Positions 1 through 30,235 of a stretch of 64,000 nucleotides of DNA are shown here, piece after piece. The stretch's first letter is position 1; each line of letters opens with the position of its first letter. Made by a program: the position numbers and the translations under genes. Below the pieces are notes generated by a model, which saw nothing but the letters and a program-made list of their open reading frames with translations, searched no databases and was not told the origin of the DNA. The stretch comes from Oopsacas minuta (Eukaryota; Porifera; Hexactinellida; Lyssacinosida; Leucopsacidae). The stretch is taken from contig JAKMXF010000332.1 in assembly GCA_024704765.1 (NCBI GenBank), positions 1,285,458 to 1,349,457 of the forward strand. Reading direction: 5' to 3'.

Positions 1-1003
1 CTTGATTGTATGAAAGAAAACTCTTGACTAAATTCAAAGCGGAATGAACATTTCCTCTTCGCCATATTTATAGGTTTAGCTAATATAACAAAGTAACAAG
101 GACAAATAAGGACAATAAGGAAAAAAGAAGGACAAAAAGAAGGACAGAATGAAAAGAAGACAATTAGTCTAAAAAGAAGGACTGTCCTTCCAAAAGAAGG
201 ACATCTGGTCACCCTGGGTTTGAGCCCCCAAATTTGTCCTGGCGCCGCTCCTGCTGAATGCTCGTATTCTCCGTTAGGGCTAATCTAGTTAGATAATCCA
301 AGAAAATGTTCATTCAATAACATCATTAGTTAGATACAAAGACTCTCAGCAACACGTAGAGATGTCAAGGAATTTTCTGGCCAACTCCCAGGCTCCAGAT
401 ACAACGCTAATGCCATGAAAAATCATCAATATATTCAAAAGAGTACAAAATATGAGATACCACATTGATTATTTTAGGTCTTATTCCGCATCCAAGTTTA
501 GGGCATCTAAGTCTATCTAATAAGCCTCAGGGTTTATAAAACTGCCTCAATTTCATAGTAATAAGGTGTCAATGATATCCATGGATATACACAGAAAATA
601 ACTTGGATACGGATTTGGACATATGCAGCGATCTTTGCAGGAATCAGCCTCTATTTGGGGGAACAACTTTTTTGGGGCAAATCTTTAAAATATCACATGG
701 TCTCGGATTCTGAGGCTGCTTTGCCATATTAGGAGGTAATAAAGTGCTTATAAAAAAGAGAACTAAGTTATGAAAAAGTTCTTGTTAGATGAAGCATGTA
801 TTATTAATTGTAGGCATGGCTTGGCGCCAGCTAGCACTTCTAATTTTGGGTTGTTGTTCGGGATACAGGATGTACTAGTGGGGTATCTAGCAACCCAAAT
901 TATACAGAAATTGCTAGAATATGCAGTAATCTAGTAGTTGCTGACAATTGCTTTGGAGCTACTAGCAACTCCTAGCACTTTCCTATGCTGCCAAACCTGC
1001 CCA
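1..1003. other. No gene seen; repeat-like DNA
   Basis: No conserved coding region is visible. Bases about 95-205 are a purine-rich stretch with the unit AAGAAGGACA recurring irregularly on the plus strand, followed by a short inverted partner (CTGTCCTTCC). It resembles the end of a degenerate repeat rather than a gene. Confidence 0.6.
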
Positions 1004-1727
1004 GTCATGACTTACTATACTACAGATTGCTTAGCAAAGAATTGCCGAAATTATTTCAAGGTCATTGATAATATATGATTGGATCATTAAGAATTTCACA
1101 AATCGTAATGAATTAAACTATTATTAGCTTCTCCCATACGGCGGAAACATCTAGAACACTTTTGAGCAGGATTAGTCAGTAATTCTAACCACAATGACCC
1201 AACCACCAGTCACCTCCATGTATGGTAATTCCGTTTGTGCAAGATTTTTGATATATAATATAATATATTAATGAAAATATTTTCTAAATACCAATTCTTA
1301 GTACCAGTAACCAAAAATACTTTATTCATATAAAATATTACTATTAAAAGAACAAGATTAGTGATATTCGTTGTAAAACGGATTCTACAATATTAAATTT
1401 CAACAAAATACAGGAGTAACATATTCTATGTTTTTACAGTATTCTTTATGCCTGATACTAGTCCTGCTCCTATTCATGTTTTGTTTGGATTGGAAGCGAA
1501 TCAAGACTCAGTTCTTACGATTTAAATGTTTAGTCAGATTTGGTGCTCATTTTATAGCCATATTTACTAAACTGATATTAATTTTGATTGCGCAATTGTG
1601 GTTAGAATTAGTGGCTAATCCTGCTCAAAAGTGTTTCCGCAGAATGGGATAACCTAATACTTGTTGAATTCATGATCAAAACGAATATTATCTTGCTTAG
1701 CATGCCGTAGTATATAGTAAGTCATGG
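1004..1727. mobile_element. DNA-transposon remnant or MITE with long inverted ends
   Basis: Two long inverted arms are visible, about 1004-1196 and 1588-1727. The outer ends match as TCATGACTTACTATACTAC against the reverse complement of the right end (CCATGACTTACTATATACTAC). The inner parts share GCGGAAACA, ACTTTTGAGCAGGATTAG and ATTCTAACCACAAT in opposite orientation. The centre has no recognisable transposase; the small open frames inside are AT-rich and look meaningless. No convincing target-site duplication was found, so the superfamily is not assigned. Confidence 0.65.
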
Positions 1728-2509
1728 CCTAGTACCCCCCCAGTGGACCCCCAAAACTCCAACACCGGCGCCTATGGATATGGATGGGTTGTTTCATCTC
1801 CATGGCAAGACTAGATATTTTTACATTGGTTAGATTTTTCCGATATATTCCTGATATTTTGGATAATTTCTCCTATATTTTTGATATTATCGACATTTTT
1901 GATAATTTTTTGAGATCTCTATTTTATAAATTCCAAGTGTACCTGTTATTAACAGTATTATGTATTCATGACTGAAGGTCGAGAATCGCCCCCCCCGCCT
2001 CTTACTTCTCAGGGCTAATGCGATTATTCTACGCCTGTGCATCTGGATAACCTCAAGTTACTATAAATACCAAATCGTCATGGGATTATCGGGACATGTC
2101 ATATTAACATGTCTGGCCTACAAAAAGCGGAACAATTCCGCTTTTAGCAAGTTTCACCTGGACATTGGAACACAACACATTTTCGAAAGAAATTGGTCTG
2201 TTACGAATTTTCTGTATCCCATTTTTCCATAGGCTATGGATTTACCTAAATTAAGCACCAACCTGATTCCAACAGGCAGAAGCTAAATAATACCTCACTA
2301 GAAATTGGTTAATTCCACCGGCACAAATGATAAGAAATTAACAAACTTACTAGTGTGTTAGAGCTAGACCTCTCTTCATTTCTGTACCCAGAAATCTATA
2401 GAAATAATGAATATGATTCTGACTATTTCGATTCACAATACAAATTCTGCAAACAAATATAATGAATTTACACACAAAACATCATAGTAATTTAGCACAC
2501 GCTAGGATT
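1728..2509. other. Spacer 3' of MCM2; no gene seen
   Basis: AT-rich sequence downstream of the MCM2 stop codon. It has C-runs followed by CGCCTGTG or CGCCTATG (about 1730-1775 and 1988-2040), a pattern that recurs at the ends of presumed hAT-like repeats in this window. A short perfect hairpin, AAAAGCGGAA/TTCCGCTTTT, lies near 2119-2141. Part of this stretch must hold the MCM2 3' untranslated region, but I could not pick a polyadenylation site. Confidence 0.45.
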
Positions 2510-20997
<18,488 letters not shown>

Positions 20998-21899
20998 TGC
21001 AGTTATGCTAGTTGATCTGATGAATAAACAGGGTAATAATTAGATTAGAAAGTACATTTTATTTACGAGCGCTTCTCTTCCTTGCGCTACGCTGTTGTGA
21101 ACACTTCGTGTCCACGCTCAGACCTACGGCCCTGAGTACATAAACTCATAATCTTAACCGTAGCAACATGATACTGCCATAATCATTAATCTGCATAATT
21201 ATGTTCCCAAAAGCGAACAAATATTTATGAAATGTTGTTTACAATATCATATTCCGACTCAGCATATTCGATTACCTCAGGATAACCATAGGAACCATGT
21301 TTCTAGCATAATTTTGAAATTTGTTTACTTTATGTACCTAAAGTAAACAAATATTCACAATATGTTGTTCATATTCAAGGTTGTAACCGAATAATTCAAT
21401 ATTTGGTTACCAAGCGAATATCAGTATTCAGTATTCAGTTGATCCAAACCGAATATTATCAATAGTATCCGGGTTGAAGTAACTGAATATTATCAGTGTT
21501 CGGTTAAGCAACTATTCATGGATACTGATATTCGGTTCGTTCGGTTTCAACCTTGTTTATAATATATTTGGACTCAGTATACTCGATTACATCAGGGGAT
21601 ACAGACAATTTGCGACAAGACTTTTCGTGACAGAGACTTTGAGTGACCAGTTGGGTACATTTACACATGGATACAGGTAATAATTTACACACTATAATTG
21701 TCGTGGTTACTTAAACAAGAGTAAAAAATAACCCTAAATTAAGGAACTTTCAATCTAGAAAAAGAAAATAGTAGGAAACTCTCTTAAATATTCAAACTTT
21801 GGGCGCAGCAAGTAATTCTGTACTAAATTTTGTAATGCTTTTTCTCATACTTCAAAATATTTGCGTTTGGAAGGATTCCGCCCACTTATATAAAAAACT
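20998..21899. repeat. 5' flank of MCM2; repeats
   Basis: Must contain the MCM2 promoter; I see no clear core element. About 21221-21640 has segments (GTAAACAAATATT..., CTCAGCATATTCGATTAC, and several TTCGGTT/GAATAT alternations) shared with about 5830-6220 and 56450-56690, suggesting an interspersed repeat. Confidence 0.4.
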
Positions 21900-23304
21900 T
21901 GTTTTCTCTTAAATATCGTTAGAAATGCCATATAGTTGGATGATGGCAAGACGTGTGACAAGTAAATTAACGGTGTCATGCCTCAACTGCATTATTTGTC
22001 TTTGGAAACCCATGCTGAACCATGAAGTGGTTGTACCACATTTCCAATGGAAATATCGATGAGGACATAAGGGGGGAATTAGCGATATGCCCACAAATAT
22101 CAGTAGCTTCAAGTATATTGCCAGATCGTAAGCTTACACCGGTAGTTGTAAGAAAAGGTTATTGATAAGTTCAGGTATGTCAGTAGGAGTTGCAAACGCA
22201 AGTGCAGGTAGCATTCACACTTTAATTGCGAATTCGACATCTTGTACATATTTTGCTGCAAGTCCTATTTGTTTAACTTTACGCCAGACATTATAGGGAT
22301 AGATAAAAGAAACAGTCTTGAACCTTTGTAGTTAGGAAGTATTGTGAAAATGCAATAAATAGAGACTATTTCAAAATCCATAATTAGATGTGTCGGGCAA
22401 GCGGTTGACATAAATCATGTACTTTGTTCCAGATGTTTGCATATGTTTCTTGGGCCTTGTTTGCTAGTAATACATATAAACATGGGAAATATGACCAGTG
22501 AATATCAGATTCGGCCCTCCTTTAATAGCATGTATCACGTAGAGTTGATAAAACAAGCTGGGCACGGTTTTAAAGGTGCCATCTGCTGACCAGACAGTTG
22601 CAGGTGAGAGTAAATCCACATTAGCTTGAGTTCCCAAGGATACGACCCTCTGACTTCCACTTTCCGCGCTAGAATCGTAGAGCATACATTGTTGGCCCAA
22701 TTTGTTTTAGTATAGCTTTCTGGTATCTCGAGATACTCTAGTAATAGTGGTTCAGGCGGAACGTTTTCGGCTTTATTTCTGCTCCACATTTTAGTTTTCT
22801 TCGAGCTATTTGTTTTGGGTAGATGTACAGCAGATTGCTCATTCATTCGCCAATAGAAGCTGTTAAGATTGAATGCGTTGCTACCTAGCTTTCACAAGGT
22901 TTGCGTTTCATTCCAGCCTTAGCTTGATTGTTGTAGAATATATAAGAATTACTCTCGTGAGGATGAATACTCTATCTGGCTATTACTACATTTCCCTTTG
23001 TGTGCAACCTTGATTTGCAGAAATTTCGGTGAACACACTGCCATTGTGTGACATCTCTTGTAACACGGCGTTTAGTTTAAGAAAAACCGTCTTCTAATAA
23101 GATAAATCTACCCTTAGATGTTTCACCAAGCGATAGTTCACTAGGAGTAGGTGCAGGATTACCTAAGTAACTATCCAACTCTTCATAGTCTTCATCATCT
23201 AGAGATTCGTATAAAAGCGAAGAATTAGGTGTGGAGGAATGTCCTGGCGAAAATGTATCAGATAAATAGACGATTTTGGTCATTTTCGGGGAATCTGAAA
23301 GCAC
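21900..23304 (-). pseudogene. FLYWCH/MULE-type transposase, degenerate copy
   Basis: Remnant of a transposase with a FLYWCH zinc finger followed by a MULE-like DDE domain. On the minus strand, from about 23304: an acidic leader (LDDEDYEELDSYL), then the FLYWCH finger (SKGRFILLEDGF, stop, TKRR, then TQWQCVHRNFCKSRLHTKG). Further on are WSADGTFKTVPSLFYQLYVIHAIKGGP (first catalytic Asp in ADGTFK) and, near 22070-21920, FPKTNNAVEA, stop, HR ... SCHHPTIW with TGA in place of the expected Trp codon. At least four in-frame stops plus frameshifts make it non-functional. It shares its architecture with the copies at 30.2 kb and 38.9 kb. Confidence 0.8.
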
Positions 23305-24089
23305 TGATAATGGACCTGGAAGTAAATCATAGGCGTCACTCGAACCATAGTCTGTGAATGTTGAGTATGTTTGATTATACTACACGTTCGTTCTCTTGCG
23401 AATTATTACAAGTAAGCGGGAATTTTGTATAACTCATAAAATAAAAGAATTCTCTTATAGACCTTAAGAAAATGAACCTCGAAATAACTCAAATAAAGCT
23501 TATTACACTTGTATTGATGTCTATTATATTATTGGCCGAATTTCTAGTAGTATAAATAATACGATTTGTGCGTCATTCAAAATTATTTAATGTTGTTCAA
23601 GATTGATCAGACGAATGGTCGGATCTGGTCATAAAAAAGCTGAGCAGTTCCAACTCGGATCTGAGATATGCTTTCAACAGCTGACTAATTGTTAGGTTAG
23701 CTTTTCTATCTTCGTTCGCTCTGTCACTAGAAAATTGTCCCCGATATTCCATTTGGTCCTAACCTGAAAATTTGATCCCACCCATAGGTAGGGTGATCAA
23801 AAAGGTTTTTTACAAAACCTGAACATTTTCAAGTTAATGTGTATAGGACATACTCCAGGCAGCATTAGGACCCGATACTGTACTACTATTTAGCTCGATT
23901 ATTCAGATCGTACATTATATAAACAATTAATCAATTAATCCAGTATTTTCATTAAACAATATACATAAATCATACACAAGCAAGCTTACACACTTCTAAT
24001 ACGTATATCCAAAGAGAATACACCGTTTAGCAGATAGATGAGTCAAATGAGCGAATACTGATTAAATGTAAACTTAGGATCAACTATCT
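23305..24089. other. Spacer 3' of the B3GALT6-like gene; no gene seen
   Basis: AT-rich spacer with no conserved open frame. It should contain the 3' untranslated region of the glycosyltransferase. No clear repeat was recognised. Confidence 0.4.
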
Positions 24090-25082
24090 TCAACATATGT
24101 CCATGTGATCGTTCCACAAATGATGTTTTTCACTAATTTGTGATAATTGCAATCCTGCAAAGATAAAAGCTTCCTTGTCGCACCCAGAATTATCTGTTAC
24201 AATTCCGTTTGAATCAATTCGTTTTAATTCTAATCCACACACCCATACACCCATTGTTATATCATCGTGCCTGTACATCCTGAAGTCATCTGCGAAGGTG
24301 TGAATGAATTCTACAATGTCCCAGCTCACGAGATATCCCTCACCTCTTGGAAAAGGGAGATACGAATCCGGACATAAGAACCAATCAGGCTCTCCCCATC
24401 GTTCCCCTTCATCCAGCTGAACTCCTAACTTCCACATAAACTTCCCCAATATAACTTGGATCTTAGGGATTGAATAATCTTGGAATTGCTTCAACAGATT
24501 TTGAGGAATTACATAGCTATCATCCTGTAGTTTCAACAAATATTCAGACTCTACATTTTTATATGCCCAAACGTATGACTTGAGAACTTTCAGTGTAATA
24601 TTAAGTTGATTATCTACAAGGTCCTTTAGGAGGATAACATCTTTGTTTTCTCTTTCCTCAATTTCTAAGTGTACTAATTTACTCCCTGTTAGTGATCCTG
24701 TCCCAATAATAAATTTGTAACCTAAGTTGGGGTTTTTGTTAAGTTGATTAATCCACGTCTCTCTAAGCGTTTTCCGCATCTGTTGGCTATCAGGATCAGA
24801 CATTATCATGAAGAATATTTTGTAGGGACCTAAAAACTCTGGAGTGATTTCTTCTAGTTCTTTAGGCGTTGGTGGAATTGTTGTGGATGAAGCTTTCTCT
24901 AACTTAAACCTCTTCAATATCGATTGGATAATTGTGGCTCCATCCGTGGATTCTTGGCTTAATTCTGAACATTCTACCTCACTGGTACTAGTCCCTTTGA
25001 AGTAGTAACGAAATACGTAGATTTGCTCCAATATTATGCCCAAGACTAGGCTAAATACCAGAGTCTTCTTCAGGATACTCAT
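24090..25082 (-). CDS. B3GALT6: Beta-1,3-galactosyltransferase 6-like (GT31), single exon
   Basis: Family GT31 type II Golgi enzyme. The best fit is B3GALT6, which adds the third sugar (galactose) of the xylose-galactose-galactose-glucuronate linker of glycosaminoglycans. 330 aa (human B3GALT6 329). Residues about 7-26 form a signal anchor. Ordered motifs: LRETW (106-110), KDVILL (147-152), the metal-binding DxD region LQDDSY (185-190), CPDSYLPF, GEGYLVS (248-253 region), HDDITMGVW (272-280), and a Cys in SGCDKE near 301. The HDD-x-TMG motif and the Cys-containing tail resemble B3GALT6 more than the B3GALT1/2/5 group; this is from memory, not an alignment. The open frame begins at TTG at 25094; I use the first ATG (MSILKK), which puts the anchor directly at the N-terminus. 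No introns. Confidence 0.8.
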   Translation of the reverse strand: MSILKKTLVFSLVLGIILEQIYVFRYYFKGTSTSEVECSELSQESTDGATIIQSILKRFKLEKASSTTIPPTPKELEEITPEFLGPYKIFFMIMSDPDSQQMRKTLRETWINQLNKNPNLGYKFIIGTGSLTGSKLVHLEIEERENKDVILLKDLVDNQLNITLKVLKSYVWAYKNVESEYLLKLQDDSYVIPQNLLKQFQDYSIPKIQVILGKFMWKLGVQLDEGERWGEPDWFLCPDSYLPFPRGEGYLVSWDIVEFIHTFADDFRMYRHDDITMGVWVCGLELKRIDSNGIVTDNSGCDKEAFIFAGLQLSQISEKHHLWNDHMDIC

Positions 25083-27672
25083 ATAATAAGACAAATGGTA
25101 TATTTATCGAATATTACTAATTGGGATAAATTTCTGATAATGCCGAAGAACATTTCACTTATTAGGGATACTATCCCCCCAGATTGGAATTGGTTCACTT
25201 TTCAGAACCCGAATCCAAATTCGAATCACAACCAGAACCTACCACAGAACACGAAACTGAATTTGACGAATTTAAAATTATAAGAAAGAATTTGGAACAG
25301 AAACAGGACCACCCGGACCACCCGATCCATTCTAGTTCAGGTCGGGTCGGGTTCTGAACAGTGAATAATATTCCAACTCTGATAGGGGTCATATGCCTAA
25401 GAAGTGAAATGTTCTACTCAATTCATAATCTCCCATTATATACCAAGTTCGTGTATTAGTAAGGGAAAATCATCAAAATACGCCTCATGATAGGCGAACT
25501 CCACACTACTACCTTAGGGCCGTTCATTTAGATAATTCGATACCTCGAGGGGTAAAGCGGTGAGTTCATCACGAAGAAACGAGCTGAAAGCTAATTACCG
25601 TATTTATTCATATAGTAGCCGGGGCGATTATTCGGGGTAGGCGATTATTCGAGAGAGGCGATTATTAATTTCAAACCCCCCAAAGGGAGGCGATTATTTG
25701 AATATGAGCTACTATTCAAATAAATATGGTATTGAAAATACTATTAGATTACCTGTAGGACTACTCGTAGGTATATAACTAGCATGGAATTATCCGATTT
25801 TTCTGTTTCATCTACCTTTCCAGCACATTATTAAAGTTGATTGTATAGGTGTCCAATTCAATTCCCGGGGTTACGTTCCTGTAAATTGCGTGAACGACAG
25901 TTCGCGAAAGCGAGACTATAGCTTAAAGAGAATAGTGGAGATACGTGCTTACGTCACTAGATTACAGGACAACGAACATACAGTGCTACTAAACACAATC
26001 AGAATCAATAATAGAGTTTTATTACTTGGTCGTGGGCAAAGTAGGGCAATCCTGTCTCTTGAAAATAGTTTTTTAGTCTTAACACATATCAAAATAGCAA
26101 ACATTGAGGTAGCTACATGATATGTACAAGTATAATGCCAATAGGGAAAATACAAACTCAATTCATGTGATGGCATAGTTGTCAACTCTTACGGATCTGA
26201 AATTTGTGTTTTGTAGACAGACTCACTTTCACTCTTGGATTCTCACATAAAATTTATTCGACGAATGGACAGTATTCCATCGTTGTGATAGATATAAATC
26301 GTAATAGTTAGCCTTATTGATTCTAATCCTTCTAAAAAACTAGCCAAATTACAATATTCTTCACTATATCCCACGGATCTAATTTTTCAAATGTTGACTA
26401 ACTATACGATGGTGATAAAAATATAGAGAATATTTATAAAAAATGTCCAGCCGACAGACTGGTAATGTAGTTCAGGGTTATTTGTTTTTGCTCTTTTCAG
26501 GGGGGCATGCCCCCCTGACCCCCTCGTATAGATAGCGGTAATGTACCAGACCCCGACTGATTTTGGGCTACTGGATCTGATAATATTTAAGGATATTGAA
26601 TATTATTCGTCCCTATATGTACTTCATGTTTTATCCTCAAACCCTATGGATAAGACTCCGAATAAATATATATCCCCAATTTCACCTTGTATAACTTTTG
26701 AAACAATTTCTCTAGCATCTATTTGAAATATGTGCAAACGCGTGTGAAATATGATTAAACATATGATTAATCACCGAGTGAGAGATTTGAAAATGTCAAA
26801 ATTAGAATCTATATACTCGATTATCCTCTGACTTGCAATTGAAAAGAAATCTCTAGCATAATCTGAAGTATAAGCAAAAAGTGTGAAAATATGATTAATA
26901 ATATGCCAAATTTGTAAATTGTAACTCTAAGACTCTGGAAAACTCAAATCGGACTCTACGCACCCAATTACCCACACAACTTGCTGAAACCTAATCTCTA
27001 GCATGCTTTAATCGAGTATGTAGATTCAAATTTTAATATTTCCGAATATCAACTTACATCAATTATTATGTATGATTAATCATATTATCACACCTTTATA
27101 AACATGTTCAAAATGATTTATTAATTTTGTTTCATTTGCTTGTCAGGGGTAATTGTGTAGGTAGGTTCCAAGTTTGATATTTGCACGACAATAGGGTGGA
27201 ACTTGGCCAATAAACTTAACCTATCTAGCATGCTTTTTAATTTACATACATAGAAAGGTGTGGAAATATGATTAATAACTAAGGTGTGAAAATTTAACAC
27301 TAGAAATATACGCACCCAAAGTTGGACATATCTCCGACACAAACTGTATAGAGGACTCTACCTAAGTACGTTATCAATGCGGTAGTATAGTGGAAACCGC
27401 ATAATAGCAAAATCCGCCTAAAAGCAATTCTATTCATGAAATAAAGTGAAATTTTGTAAGGTAAATACCTCACATAATAGCCAAATTCGCGTATTAGCAA
27501 GACAATTTCTTGTAAAATACGATTTCCCATTAAGGTTCCGCTGTATCTGAAAATAGAGTGGCATACCTACATTTGTGGTCTAGTATACCATGTAAGACGT
27601 ACTAAGAATATATGTATGCGGAGTCCGAATATTACGGAATTAAATATAATCGGTACTAATAGAAAACCAAAA
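25083..27672. repeat. Intergenic region with several repeat modules
   Basis: No gene seen. Contents: a GC-rich module at about 25512-25590 (GGGCCGTTCATTTAGATAATT, TCGAG, GTTCATCACGAAG), and a short MITE at 25608-25731 (own entry). About 26440-27340 is a copy of a repeat also at 46290-46760 and 51100-51460 (shared: CCAGCCGACAGACTGGTA, CTAATCTCTAGCATG, CATAGAAAGGTGTG). About 27370-27550 looks like a MITE with inverted ends (AGTGGAAACCGCATAATAGC and, inverted, CAGCGGAACCTTAATGGG). A perfect GGGGGCATGCCCCC palindrome lies near 26501-26514. Confidence 0.5.
25606..25731. mobile_element. Short MITE with TA flanks
   Basis: About 125 bases with inverted ends: ACCGTATTTATTCATATAGTAGC at the left and, as reverse complement, ACCATATTTATTTGAATAGTAGCTC at the right, each next to TA. 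The interior has a repeated GGCGATTATTCG-type unit. Size and TA flanks suggest a Tc1/mariner-type MITE. Confidence 0.65.
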
Positions 27673-29613
27673 CTAGGTAAACAACTTAACCATACCGTCA
27701 GCTCCTGCTGAAAATAGCCAGGGTTGCGTGGGATGAAACACACATTCCAATACTCCCATATCCCCAGTAACAATGTGTCCCCTCAGGGCTTTGAGAGGAA
27801 CAAGTAGAGGGTTCCTGTCCAGATCACTGTATACCATGCCGTGATAAACAACAATAGAAGCCTCATCACCACAAGAAGCGAAGAGTGGGTAGATTGGATG
27901 AAAAATCACTGAACGGACAGCACCTTTGTGGTGTCTCAGGGTTTTGTATGGCTTCCTAGACAACTCCAAATCAAACCACATTACTTTACAATCCTGACTC
28001 CCTGCTATTATATTAGTACCACCTCGATGTATATTCAGACATGATAGCCACTGGACAGAGGGGGAGAGACGTTTGACAAGTGACTGCGCTACCAAATTGT
28101 AGATAAGAATATTGCGCTGTGTACAGACAAAAAATGTTGGGTCCATTGGGTGGAAGGAAACGGATTGGATTTGACCTTTTGATTTAACAAATGGTGTTTG
28201 CGATTTTTGTTTCGACAGCTGATGTATATATACTGATTTATGGCTGGTGTCATGCTGAACACTTGAAAAGTAATCTCCTCTCTTGTGCCAAACTACTTGC
28301 CTTACTTCCCTTCCAATTCCTATTTCTATCCCAGTTAACCCATTCGTAATACTGAGCTTAGACCAAGCTGGACCTCTCCTATCCGCTAGCTCACTACTGA
28401 CATTAAGAATCTCATTAGTTTCATCAATCAGCTGTTTATTCCCTACGCTGTAGCTTACTAGTAGTACATATTCTCCACAAGCTACTAGTAATAGTACGTA
28501 CATTTGTGTAGGGAAGAACTCAATGCTGCTCACGCTGTCTTGCAGCTGAATGAGCTTCAAGCATCTACCTGTAGATACTTCCCACACTCTCACAGTCTTG
28601 TCGTCTCCTCCAGACGCGATTATCCTCCCCATCGGGTGAGCTGACACACAGCGCACACACCCTGTATGTCCGTAATAACTGAATGCTAGTTGGGTAGGGA
28701 AGGGTTGGAGGTCTTTTGGCTTAGGCAACTGTGGTAGGATATCCCTAGGGTCGAGTTTGGGGTTTATCTTAAGTTTGGGCTCCCGGGGACACAAATATAA
28801 GTCTAGACAGCGAGAGAACCTCTCCTGATATATCTGCGAATAGAATGGAATTTCTAGCATTGAATCGTATTGAGTAGATAGAAATTCTCCTAACTTTTTC
28901 TCAGATTTGAATTTAGCATTCCATTTGACCTGTTCCTCAGGGGTAGGTAAGTATTCGGGAGGAGGCCGGTACGACTCTCTGTGGCCTGGGAGACGTAGTT
29001 TTGGAGCAGGAACAAATGGGAGCATTTTCGTATTGTCTTTCTTCTCCAATGGAATGTCGGTCCATATCTTATGGAAATATGGTTTCTCATCAATTTCGAA
29101 ATCTTTTTTCGGTTTAATCCAACCTTGTCTGATTGCATATACTAACTTCATTACCTTTTGATGCTCCCATTTTGAAGGAACAAACCTTCTTTTGGGTTCG
29201 TCTGCCCCTACCAGTGGAGTGTCAAACTTTTTAGACGTATAATACTCTACGGTTGGGGGGTAGGGGTCAAATTGACTGTCTGGATAGTCAGCCTTCTGAA
29301 TACGCTGAACCATGTCGATTTCTTTCTCTGAGAGCAAGAGATCAGTTCCTGGTAAATTTGGCATCTTTACGCTCTTCCATAGTCCAGAAGGGTCTTCTAC
29401 TCCCTCTAGGAATTGGTCTAGTTGATCTCCAGAGGCTGGTTTCAATACACGCTTGCCCTCTAGGTTATAGCCGATGTGCGGAAAATCTCTGTACCATTCG
29501 GTTGGTATGTCTCCAATCGTGTTCAAAACTCCTTCTTCATCTGATTCAGATAGAGAATCTCCAGCGTGTTCTAAGTTGTGAAGTAAATCAATTTCTCTAT
29601 TAGCACTCTCCAT
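27673..29613 (-). CDS. BOP1: Ribosome biogenesis protein BOP1, single exon
   Basis: BOP1 (yeast Erb1) joins PES1 and WDR12 in the PeBoW complex, required for pre-rRNA processing and 60S subunit assembly in the nucleolus. 646 aa in one uninterrupted frame; human BOP1 is about 746, the difference mostly in a shorter acidic N-terminus. The BOP1NT domain occupies about 35-290, with DIPTEWYRDFPHIGY, DPYPPTVEYYTS, FVPSKWEH and GHRESYRPPPEYLPT. A WD40 propeller fills the rest: YYGHTGCVRCVSAHP, IIASGGDDKTVRVWEVSTG, LSCLNIHRGGTNIIAGSQD, LRHHKGAVRSVIFHP and the last blade ending GADGMVKLFT before the stop. The ATG at 29613 gives MESANREIDLL. No intron or lesion seen. Confidence 0.95.
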   Translation of the reverse strand: MESANREIDLLHNLEHAGDSLSESDEEGVLNTIGDIPTEWYRDFPHIGYNLEGKRVLKPASGDQLDQFLEGVEDPSGLWKSVKMPNLPGTDLLLSEKEIDMVQRIQKADYPDSQFDPYPPTVEYYTSKKFDTPLVGADEPKRRFVPSKWEHQKVMKLVYAIRQGWIKPKKDFEIDEKPYFHKIWTDIPLEKKDNTKMLPFVPAPKLRLPGHRESYRPPPEYLPTPEEQVKWNAKFKSEKKLGEFLSTQYDSMLEIPFYSQIYQERFSRCLDLYLCPREPKLKINPKLDPRDILPQLPKPKDLQPFPTQLAFSYYGHTGCVRCVSAHPMGRIIASGGDDKTVRVWEVSTGRCLKLIQLQDSVSSIEFFPTQMYVLLLVACGEYVLLVSYSVGNKQLIDETNEILNVSSELADRRGPAWSKLSITNGLTGIEIGIGREVRQVVWHKRGDYFSSVQHDTSHKSVYIHQLSKQKSQTPFVKSKGQIQSVSFHPMDPTFFVCTQRNILIYNLVAQSLVKRLSPSVQWLSCLNIHRGGTNIIAGSQDCKVMWFDLELSRKPYKTLRHHKGAVRSVIFHPIYPLFASCGDEASIVVYHGMVYSDLDRNPLLVPLKALRGHIVTGDMGVLECVFHPTQPWLFSAGADGMVKLFT

Positions 29614-30235
29614 TATGTCCTACTAGGTGTCTGGTGATAATAATAATAATCTGAAATAAATAGGTAAATTAACCAACTTAGTAAACTGAATTCAAAATGG
29701 TCTTCTTGACCACTGCTCAGCCAATATACCTAGTAGAAGTTGGAAACTTGAATCACAGGTCCCCTCAATAAGCCAAATCTTCTGATATCATGATGTTGGC
29801 CAATGCAAACTTATCATGGGTGTATTATATAAGTATTATTCATTAAGTCATCATGACTTTACAAACAAATCTAAATTTCACGAATTTCGTGATTTAATAA
29901 TTTCATAATACTAGGGCACGAATTGCACAGATTACTATCCAAAAGCGACGTAGAAGCTCCAGTATCTCCACAGAAGGCCAATAAATCAAAATTGGGTGGA
30001 CCATGGATAATAGATATTAAAACCTTGGCTATTCTGTGAACTCGAAGCACATAGTGCCGGGAGACGCTCATTTGCGTACATTTCATGTGTACAGTGTATT
30101 TATTTCACAGTTACATATACTACACTGGCGTACAAATCTGAAAACACAAGAATACAAGTGGTTTTGACAAACTTAGACTTTTTGTGATGCATAAAATGTA
30201 CAAAAAACAACCGAATACTGGTAAAAAAATGATAA
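29614..30235. repeat. BOP1 5' flank carrying a Helitron-like repeat copy
   Basis: About 29690-30070 is a second copy of the repeat seen at 4150-4650 and 59560-60000, with the segments CCACTGCTCAGCCAATATAC, TCATCATGACTTTACA and GGTGGACCATGGATAATAGA. It ends in TGTGAACTCGAAGCACATAGTGCCG, a motif that precedes the presumed Helitron 3' end in the other copies. The BOP1 promoter must lie in or next to this repeat. Confidence 0.55.
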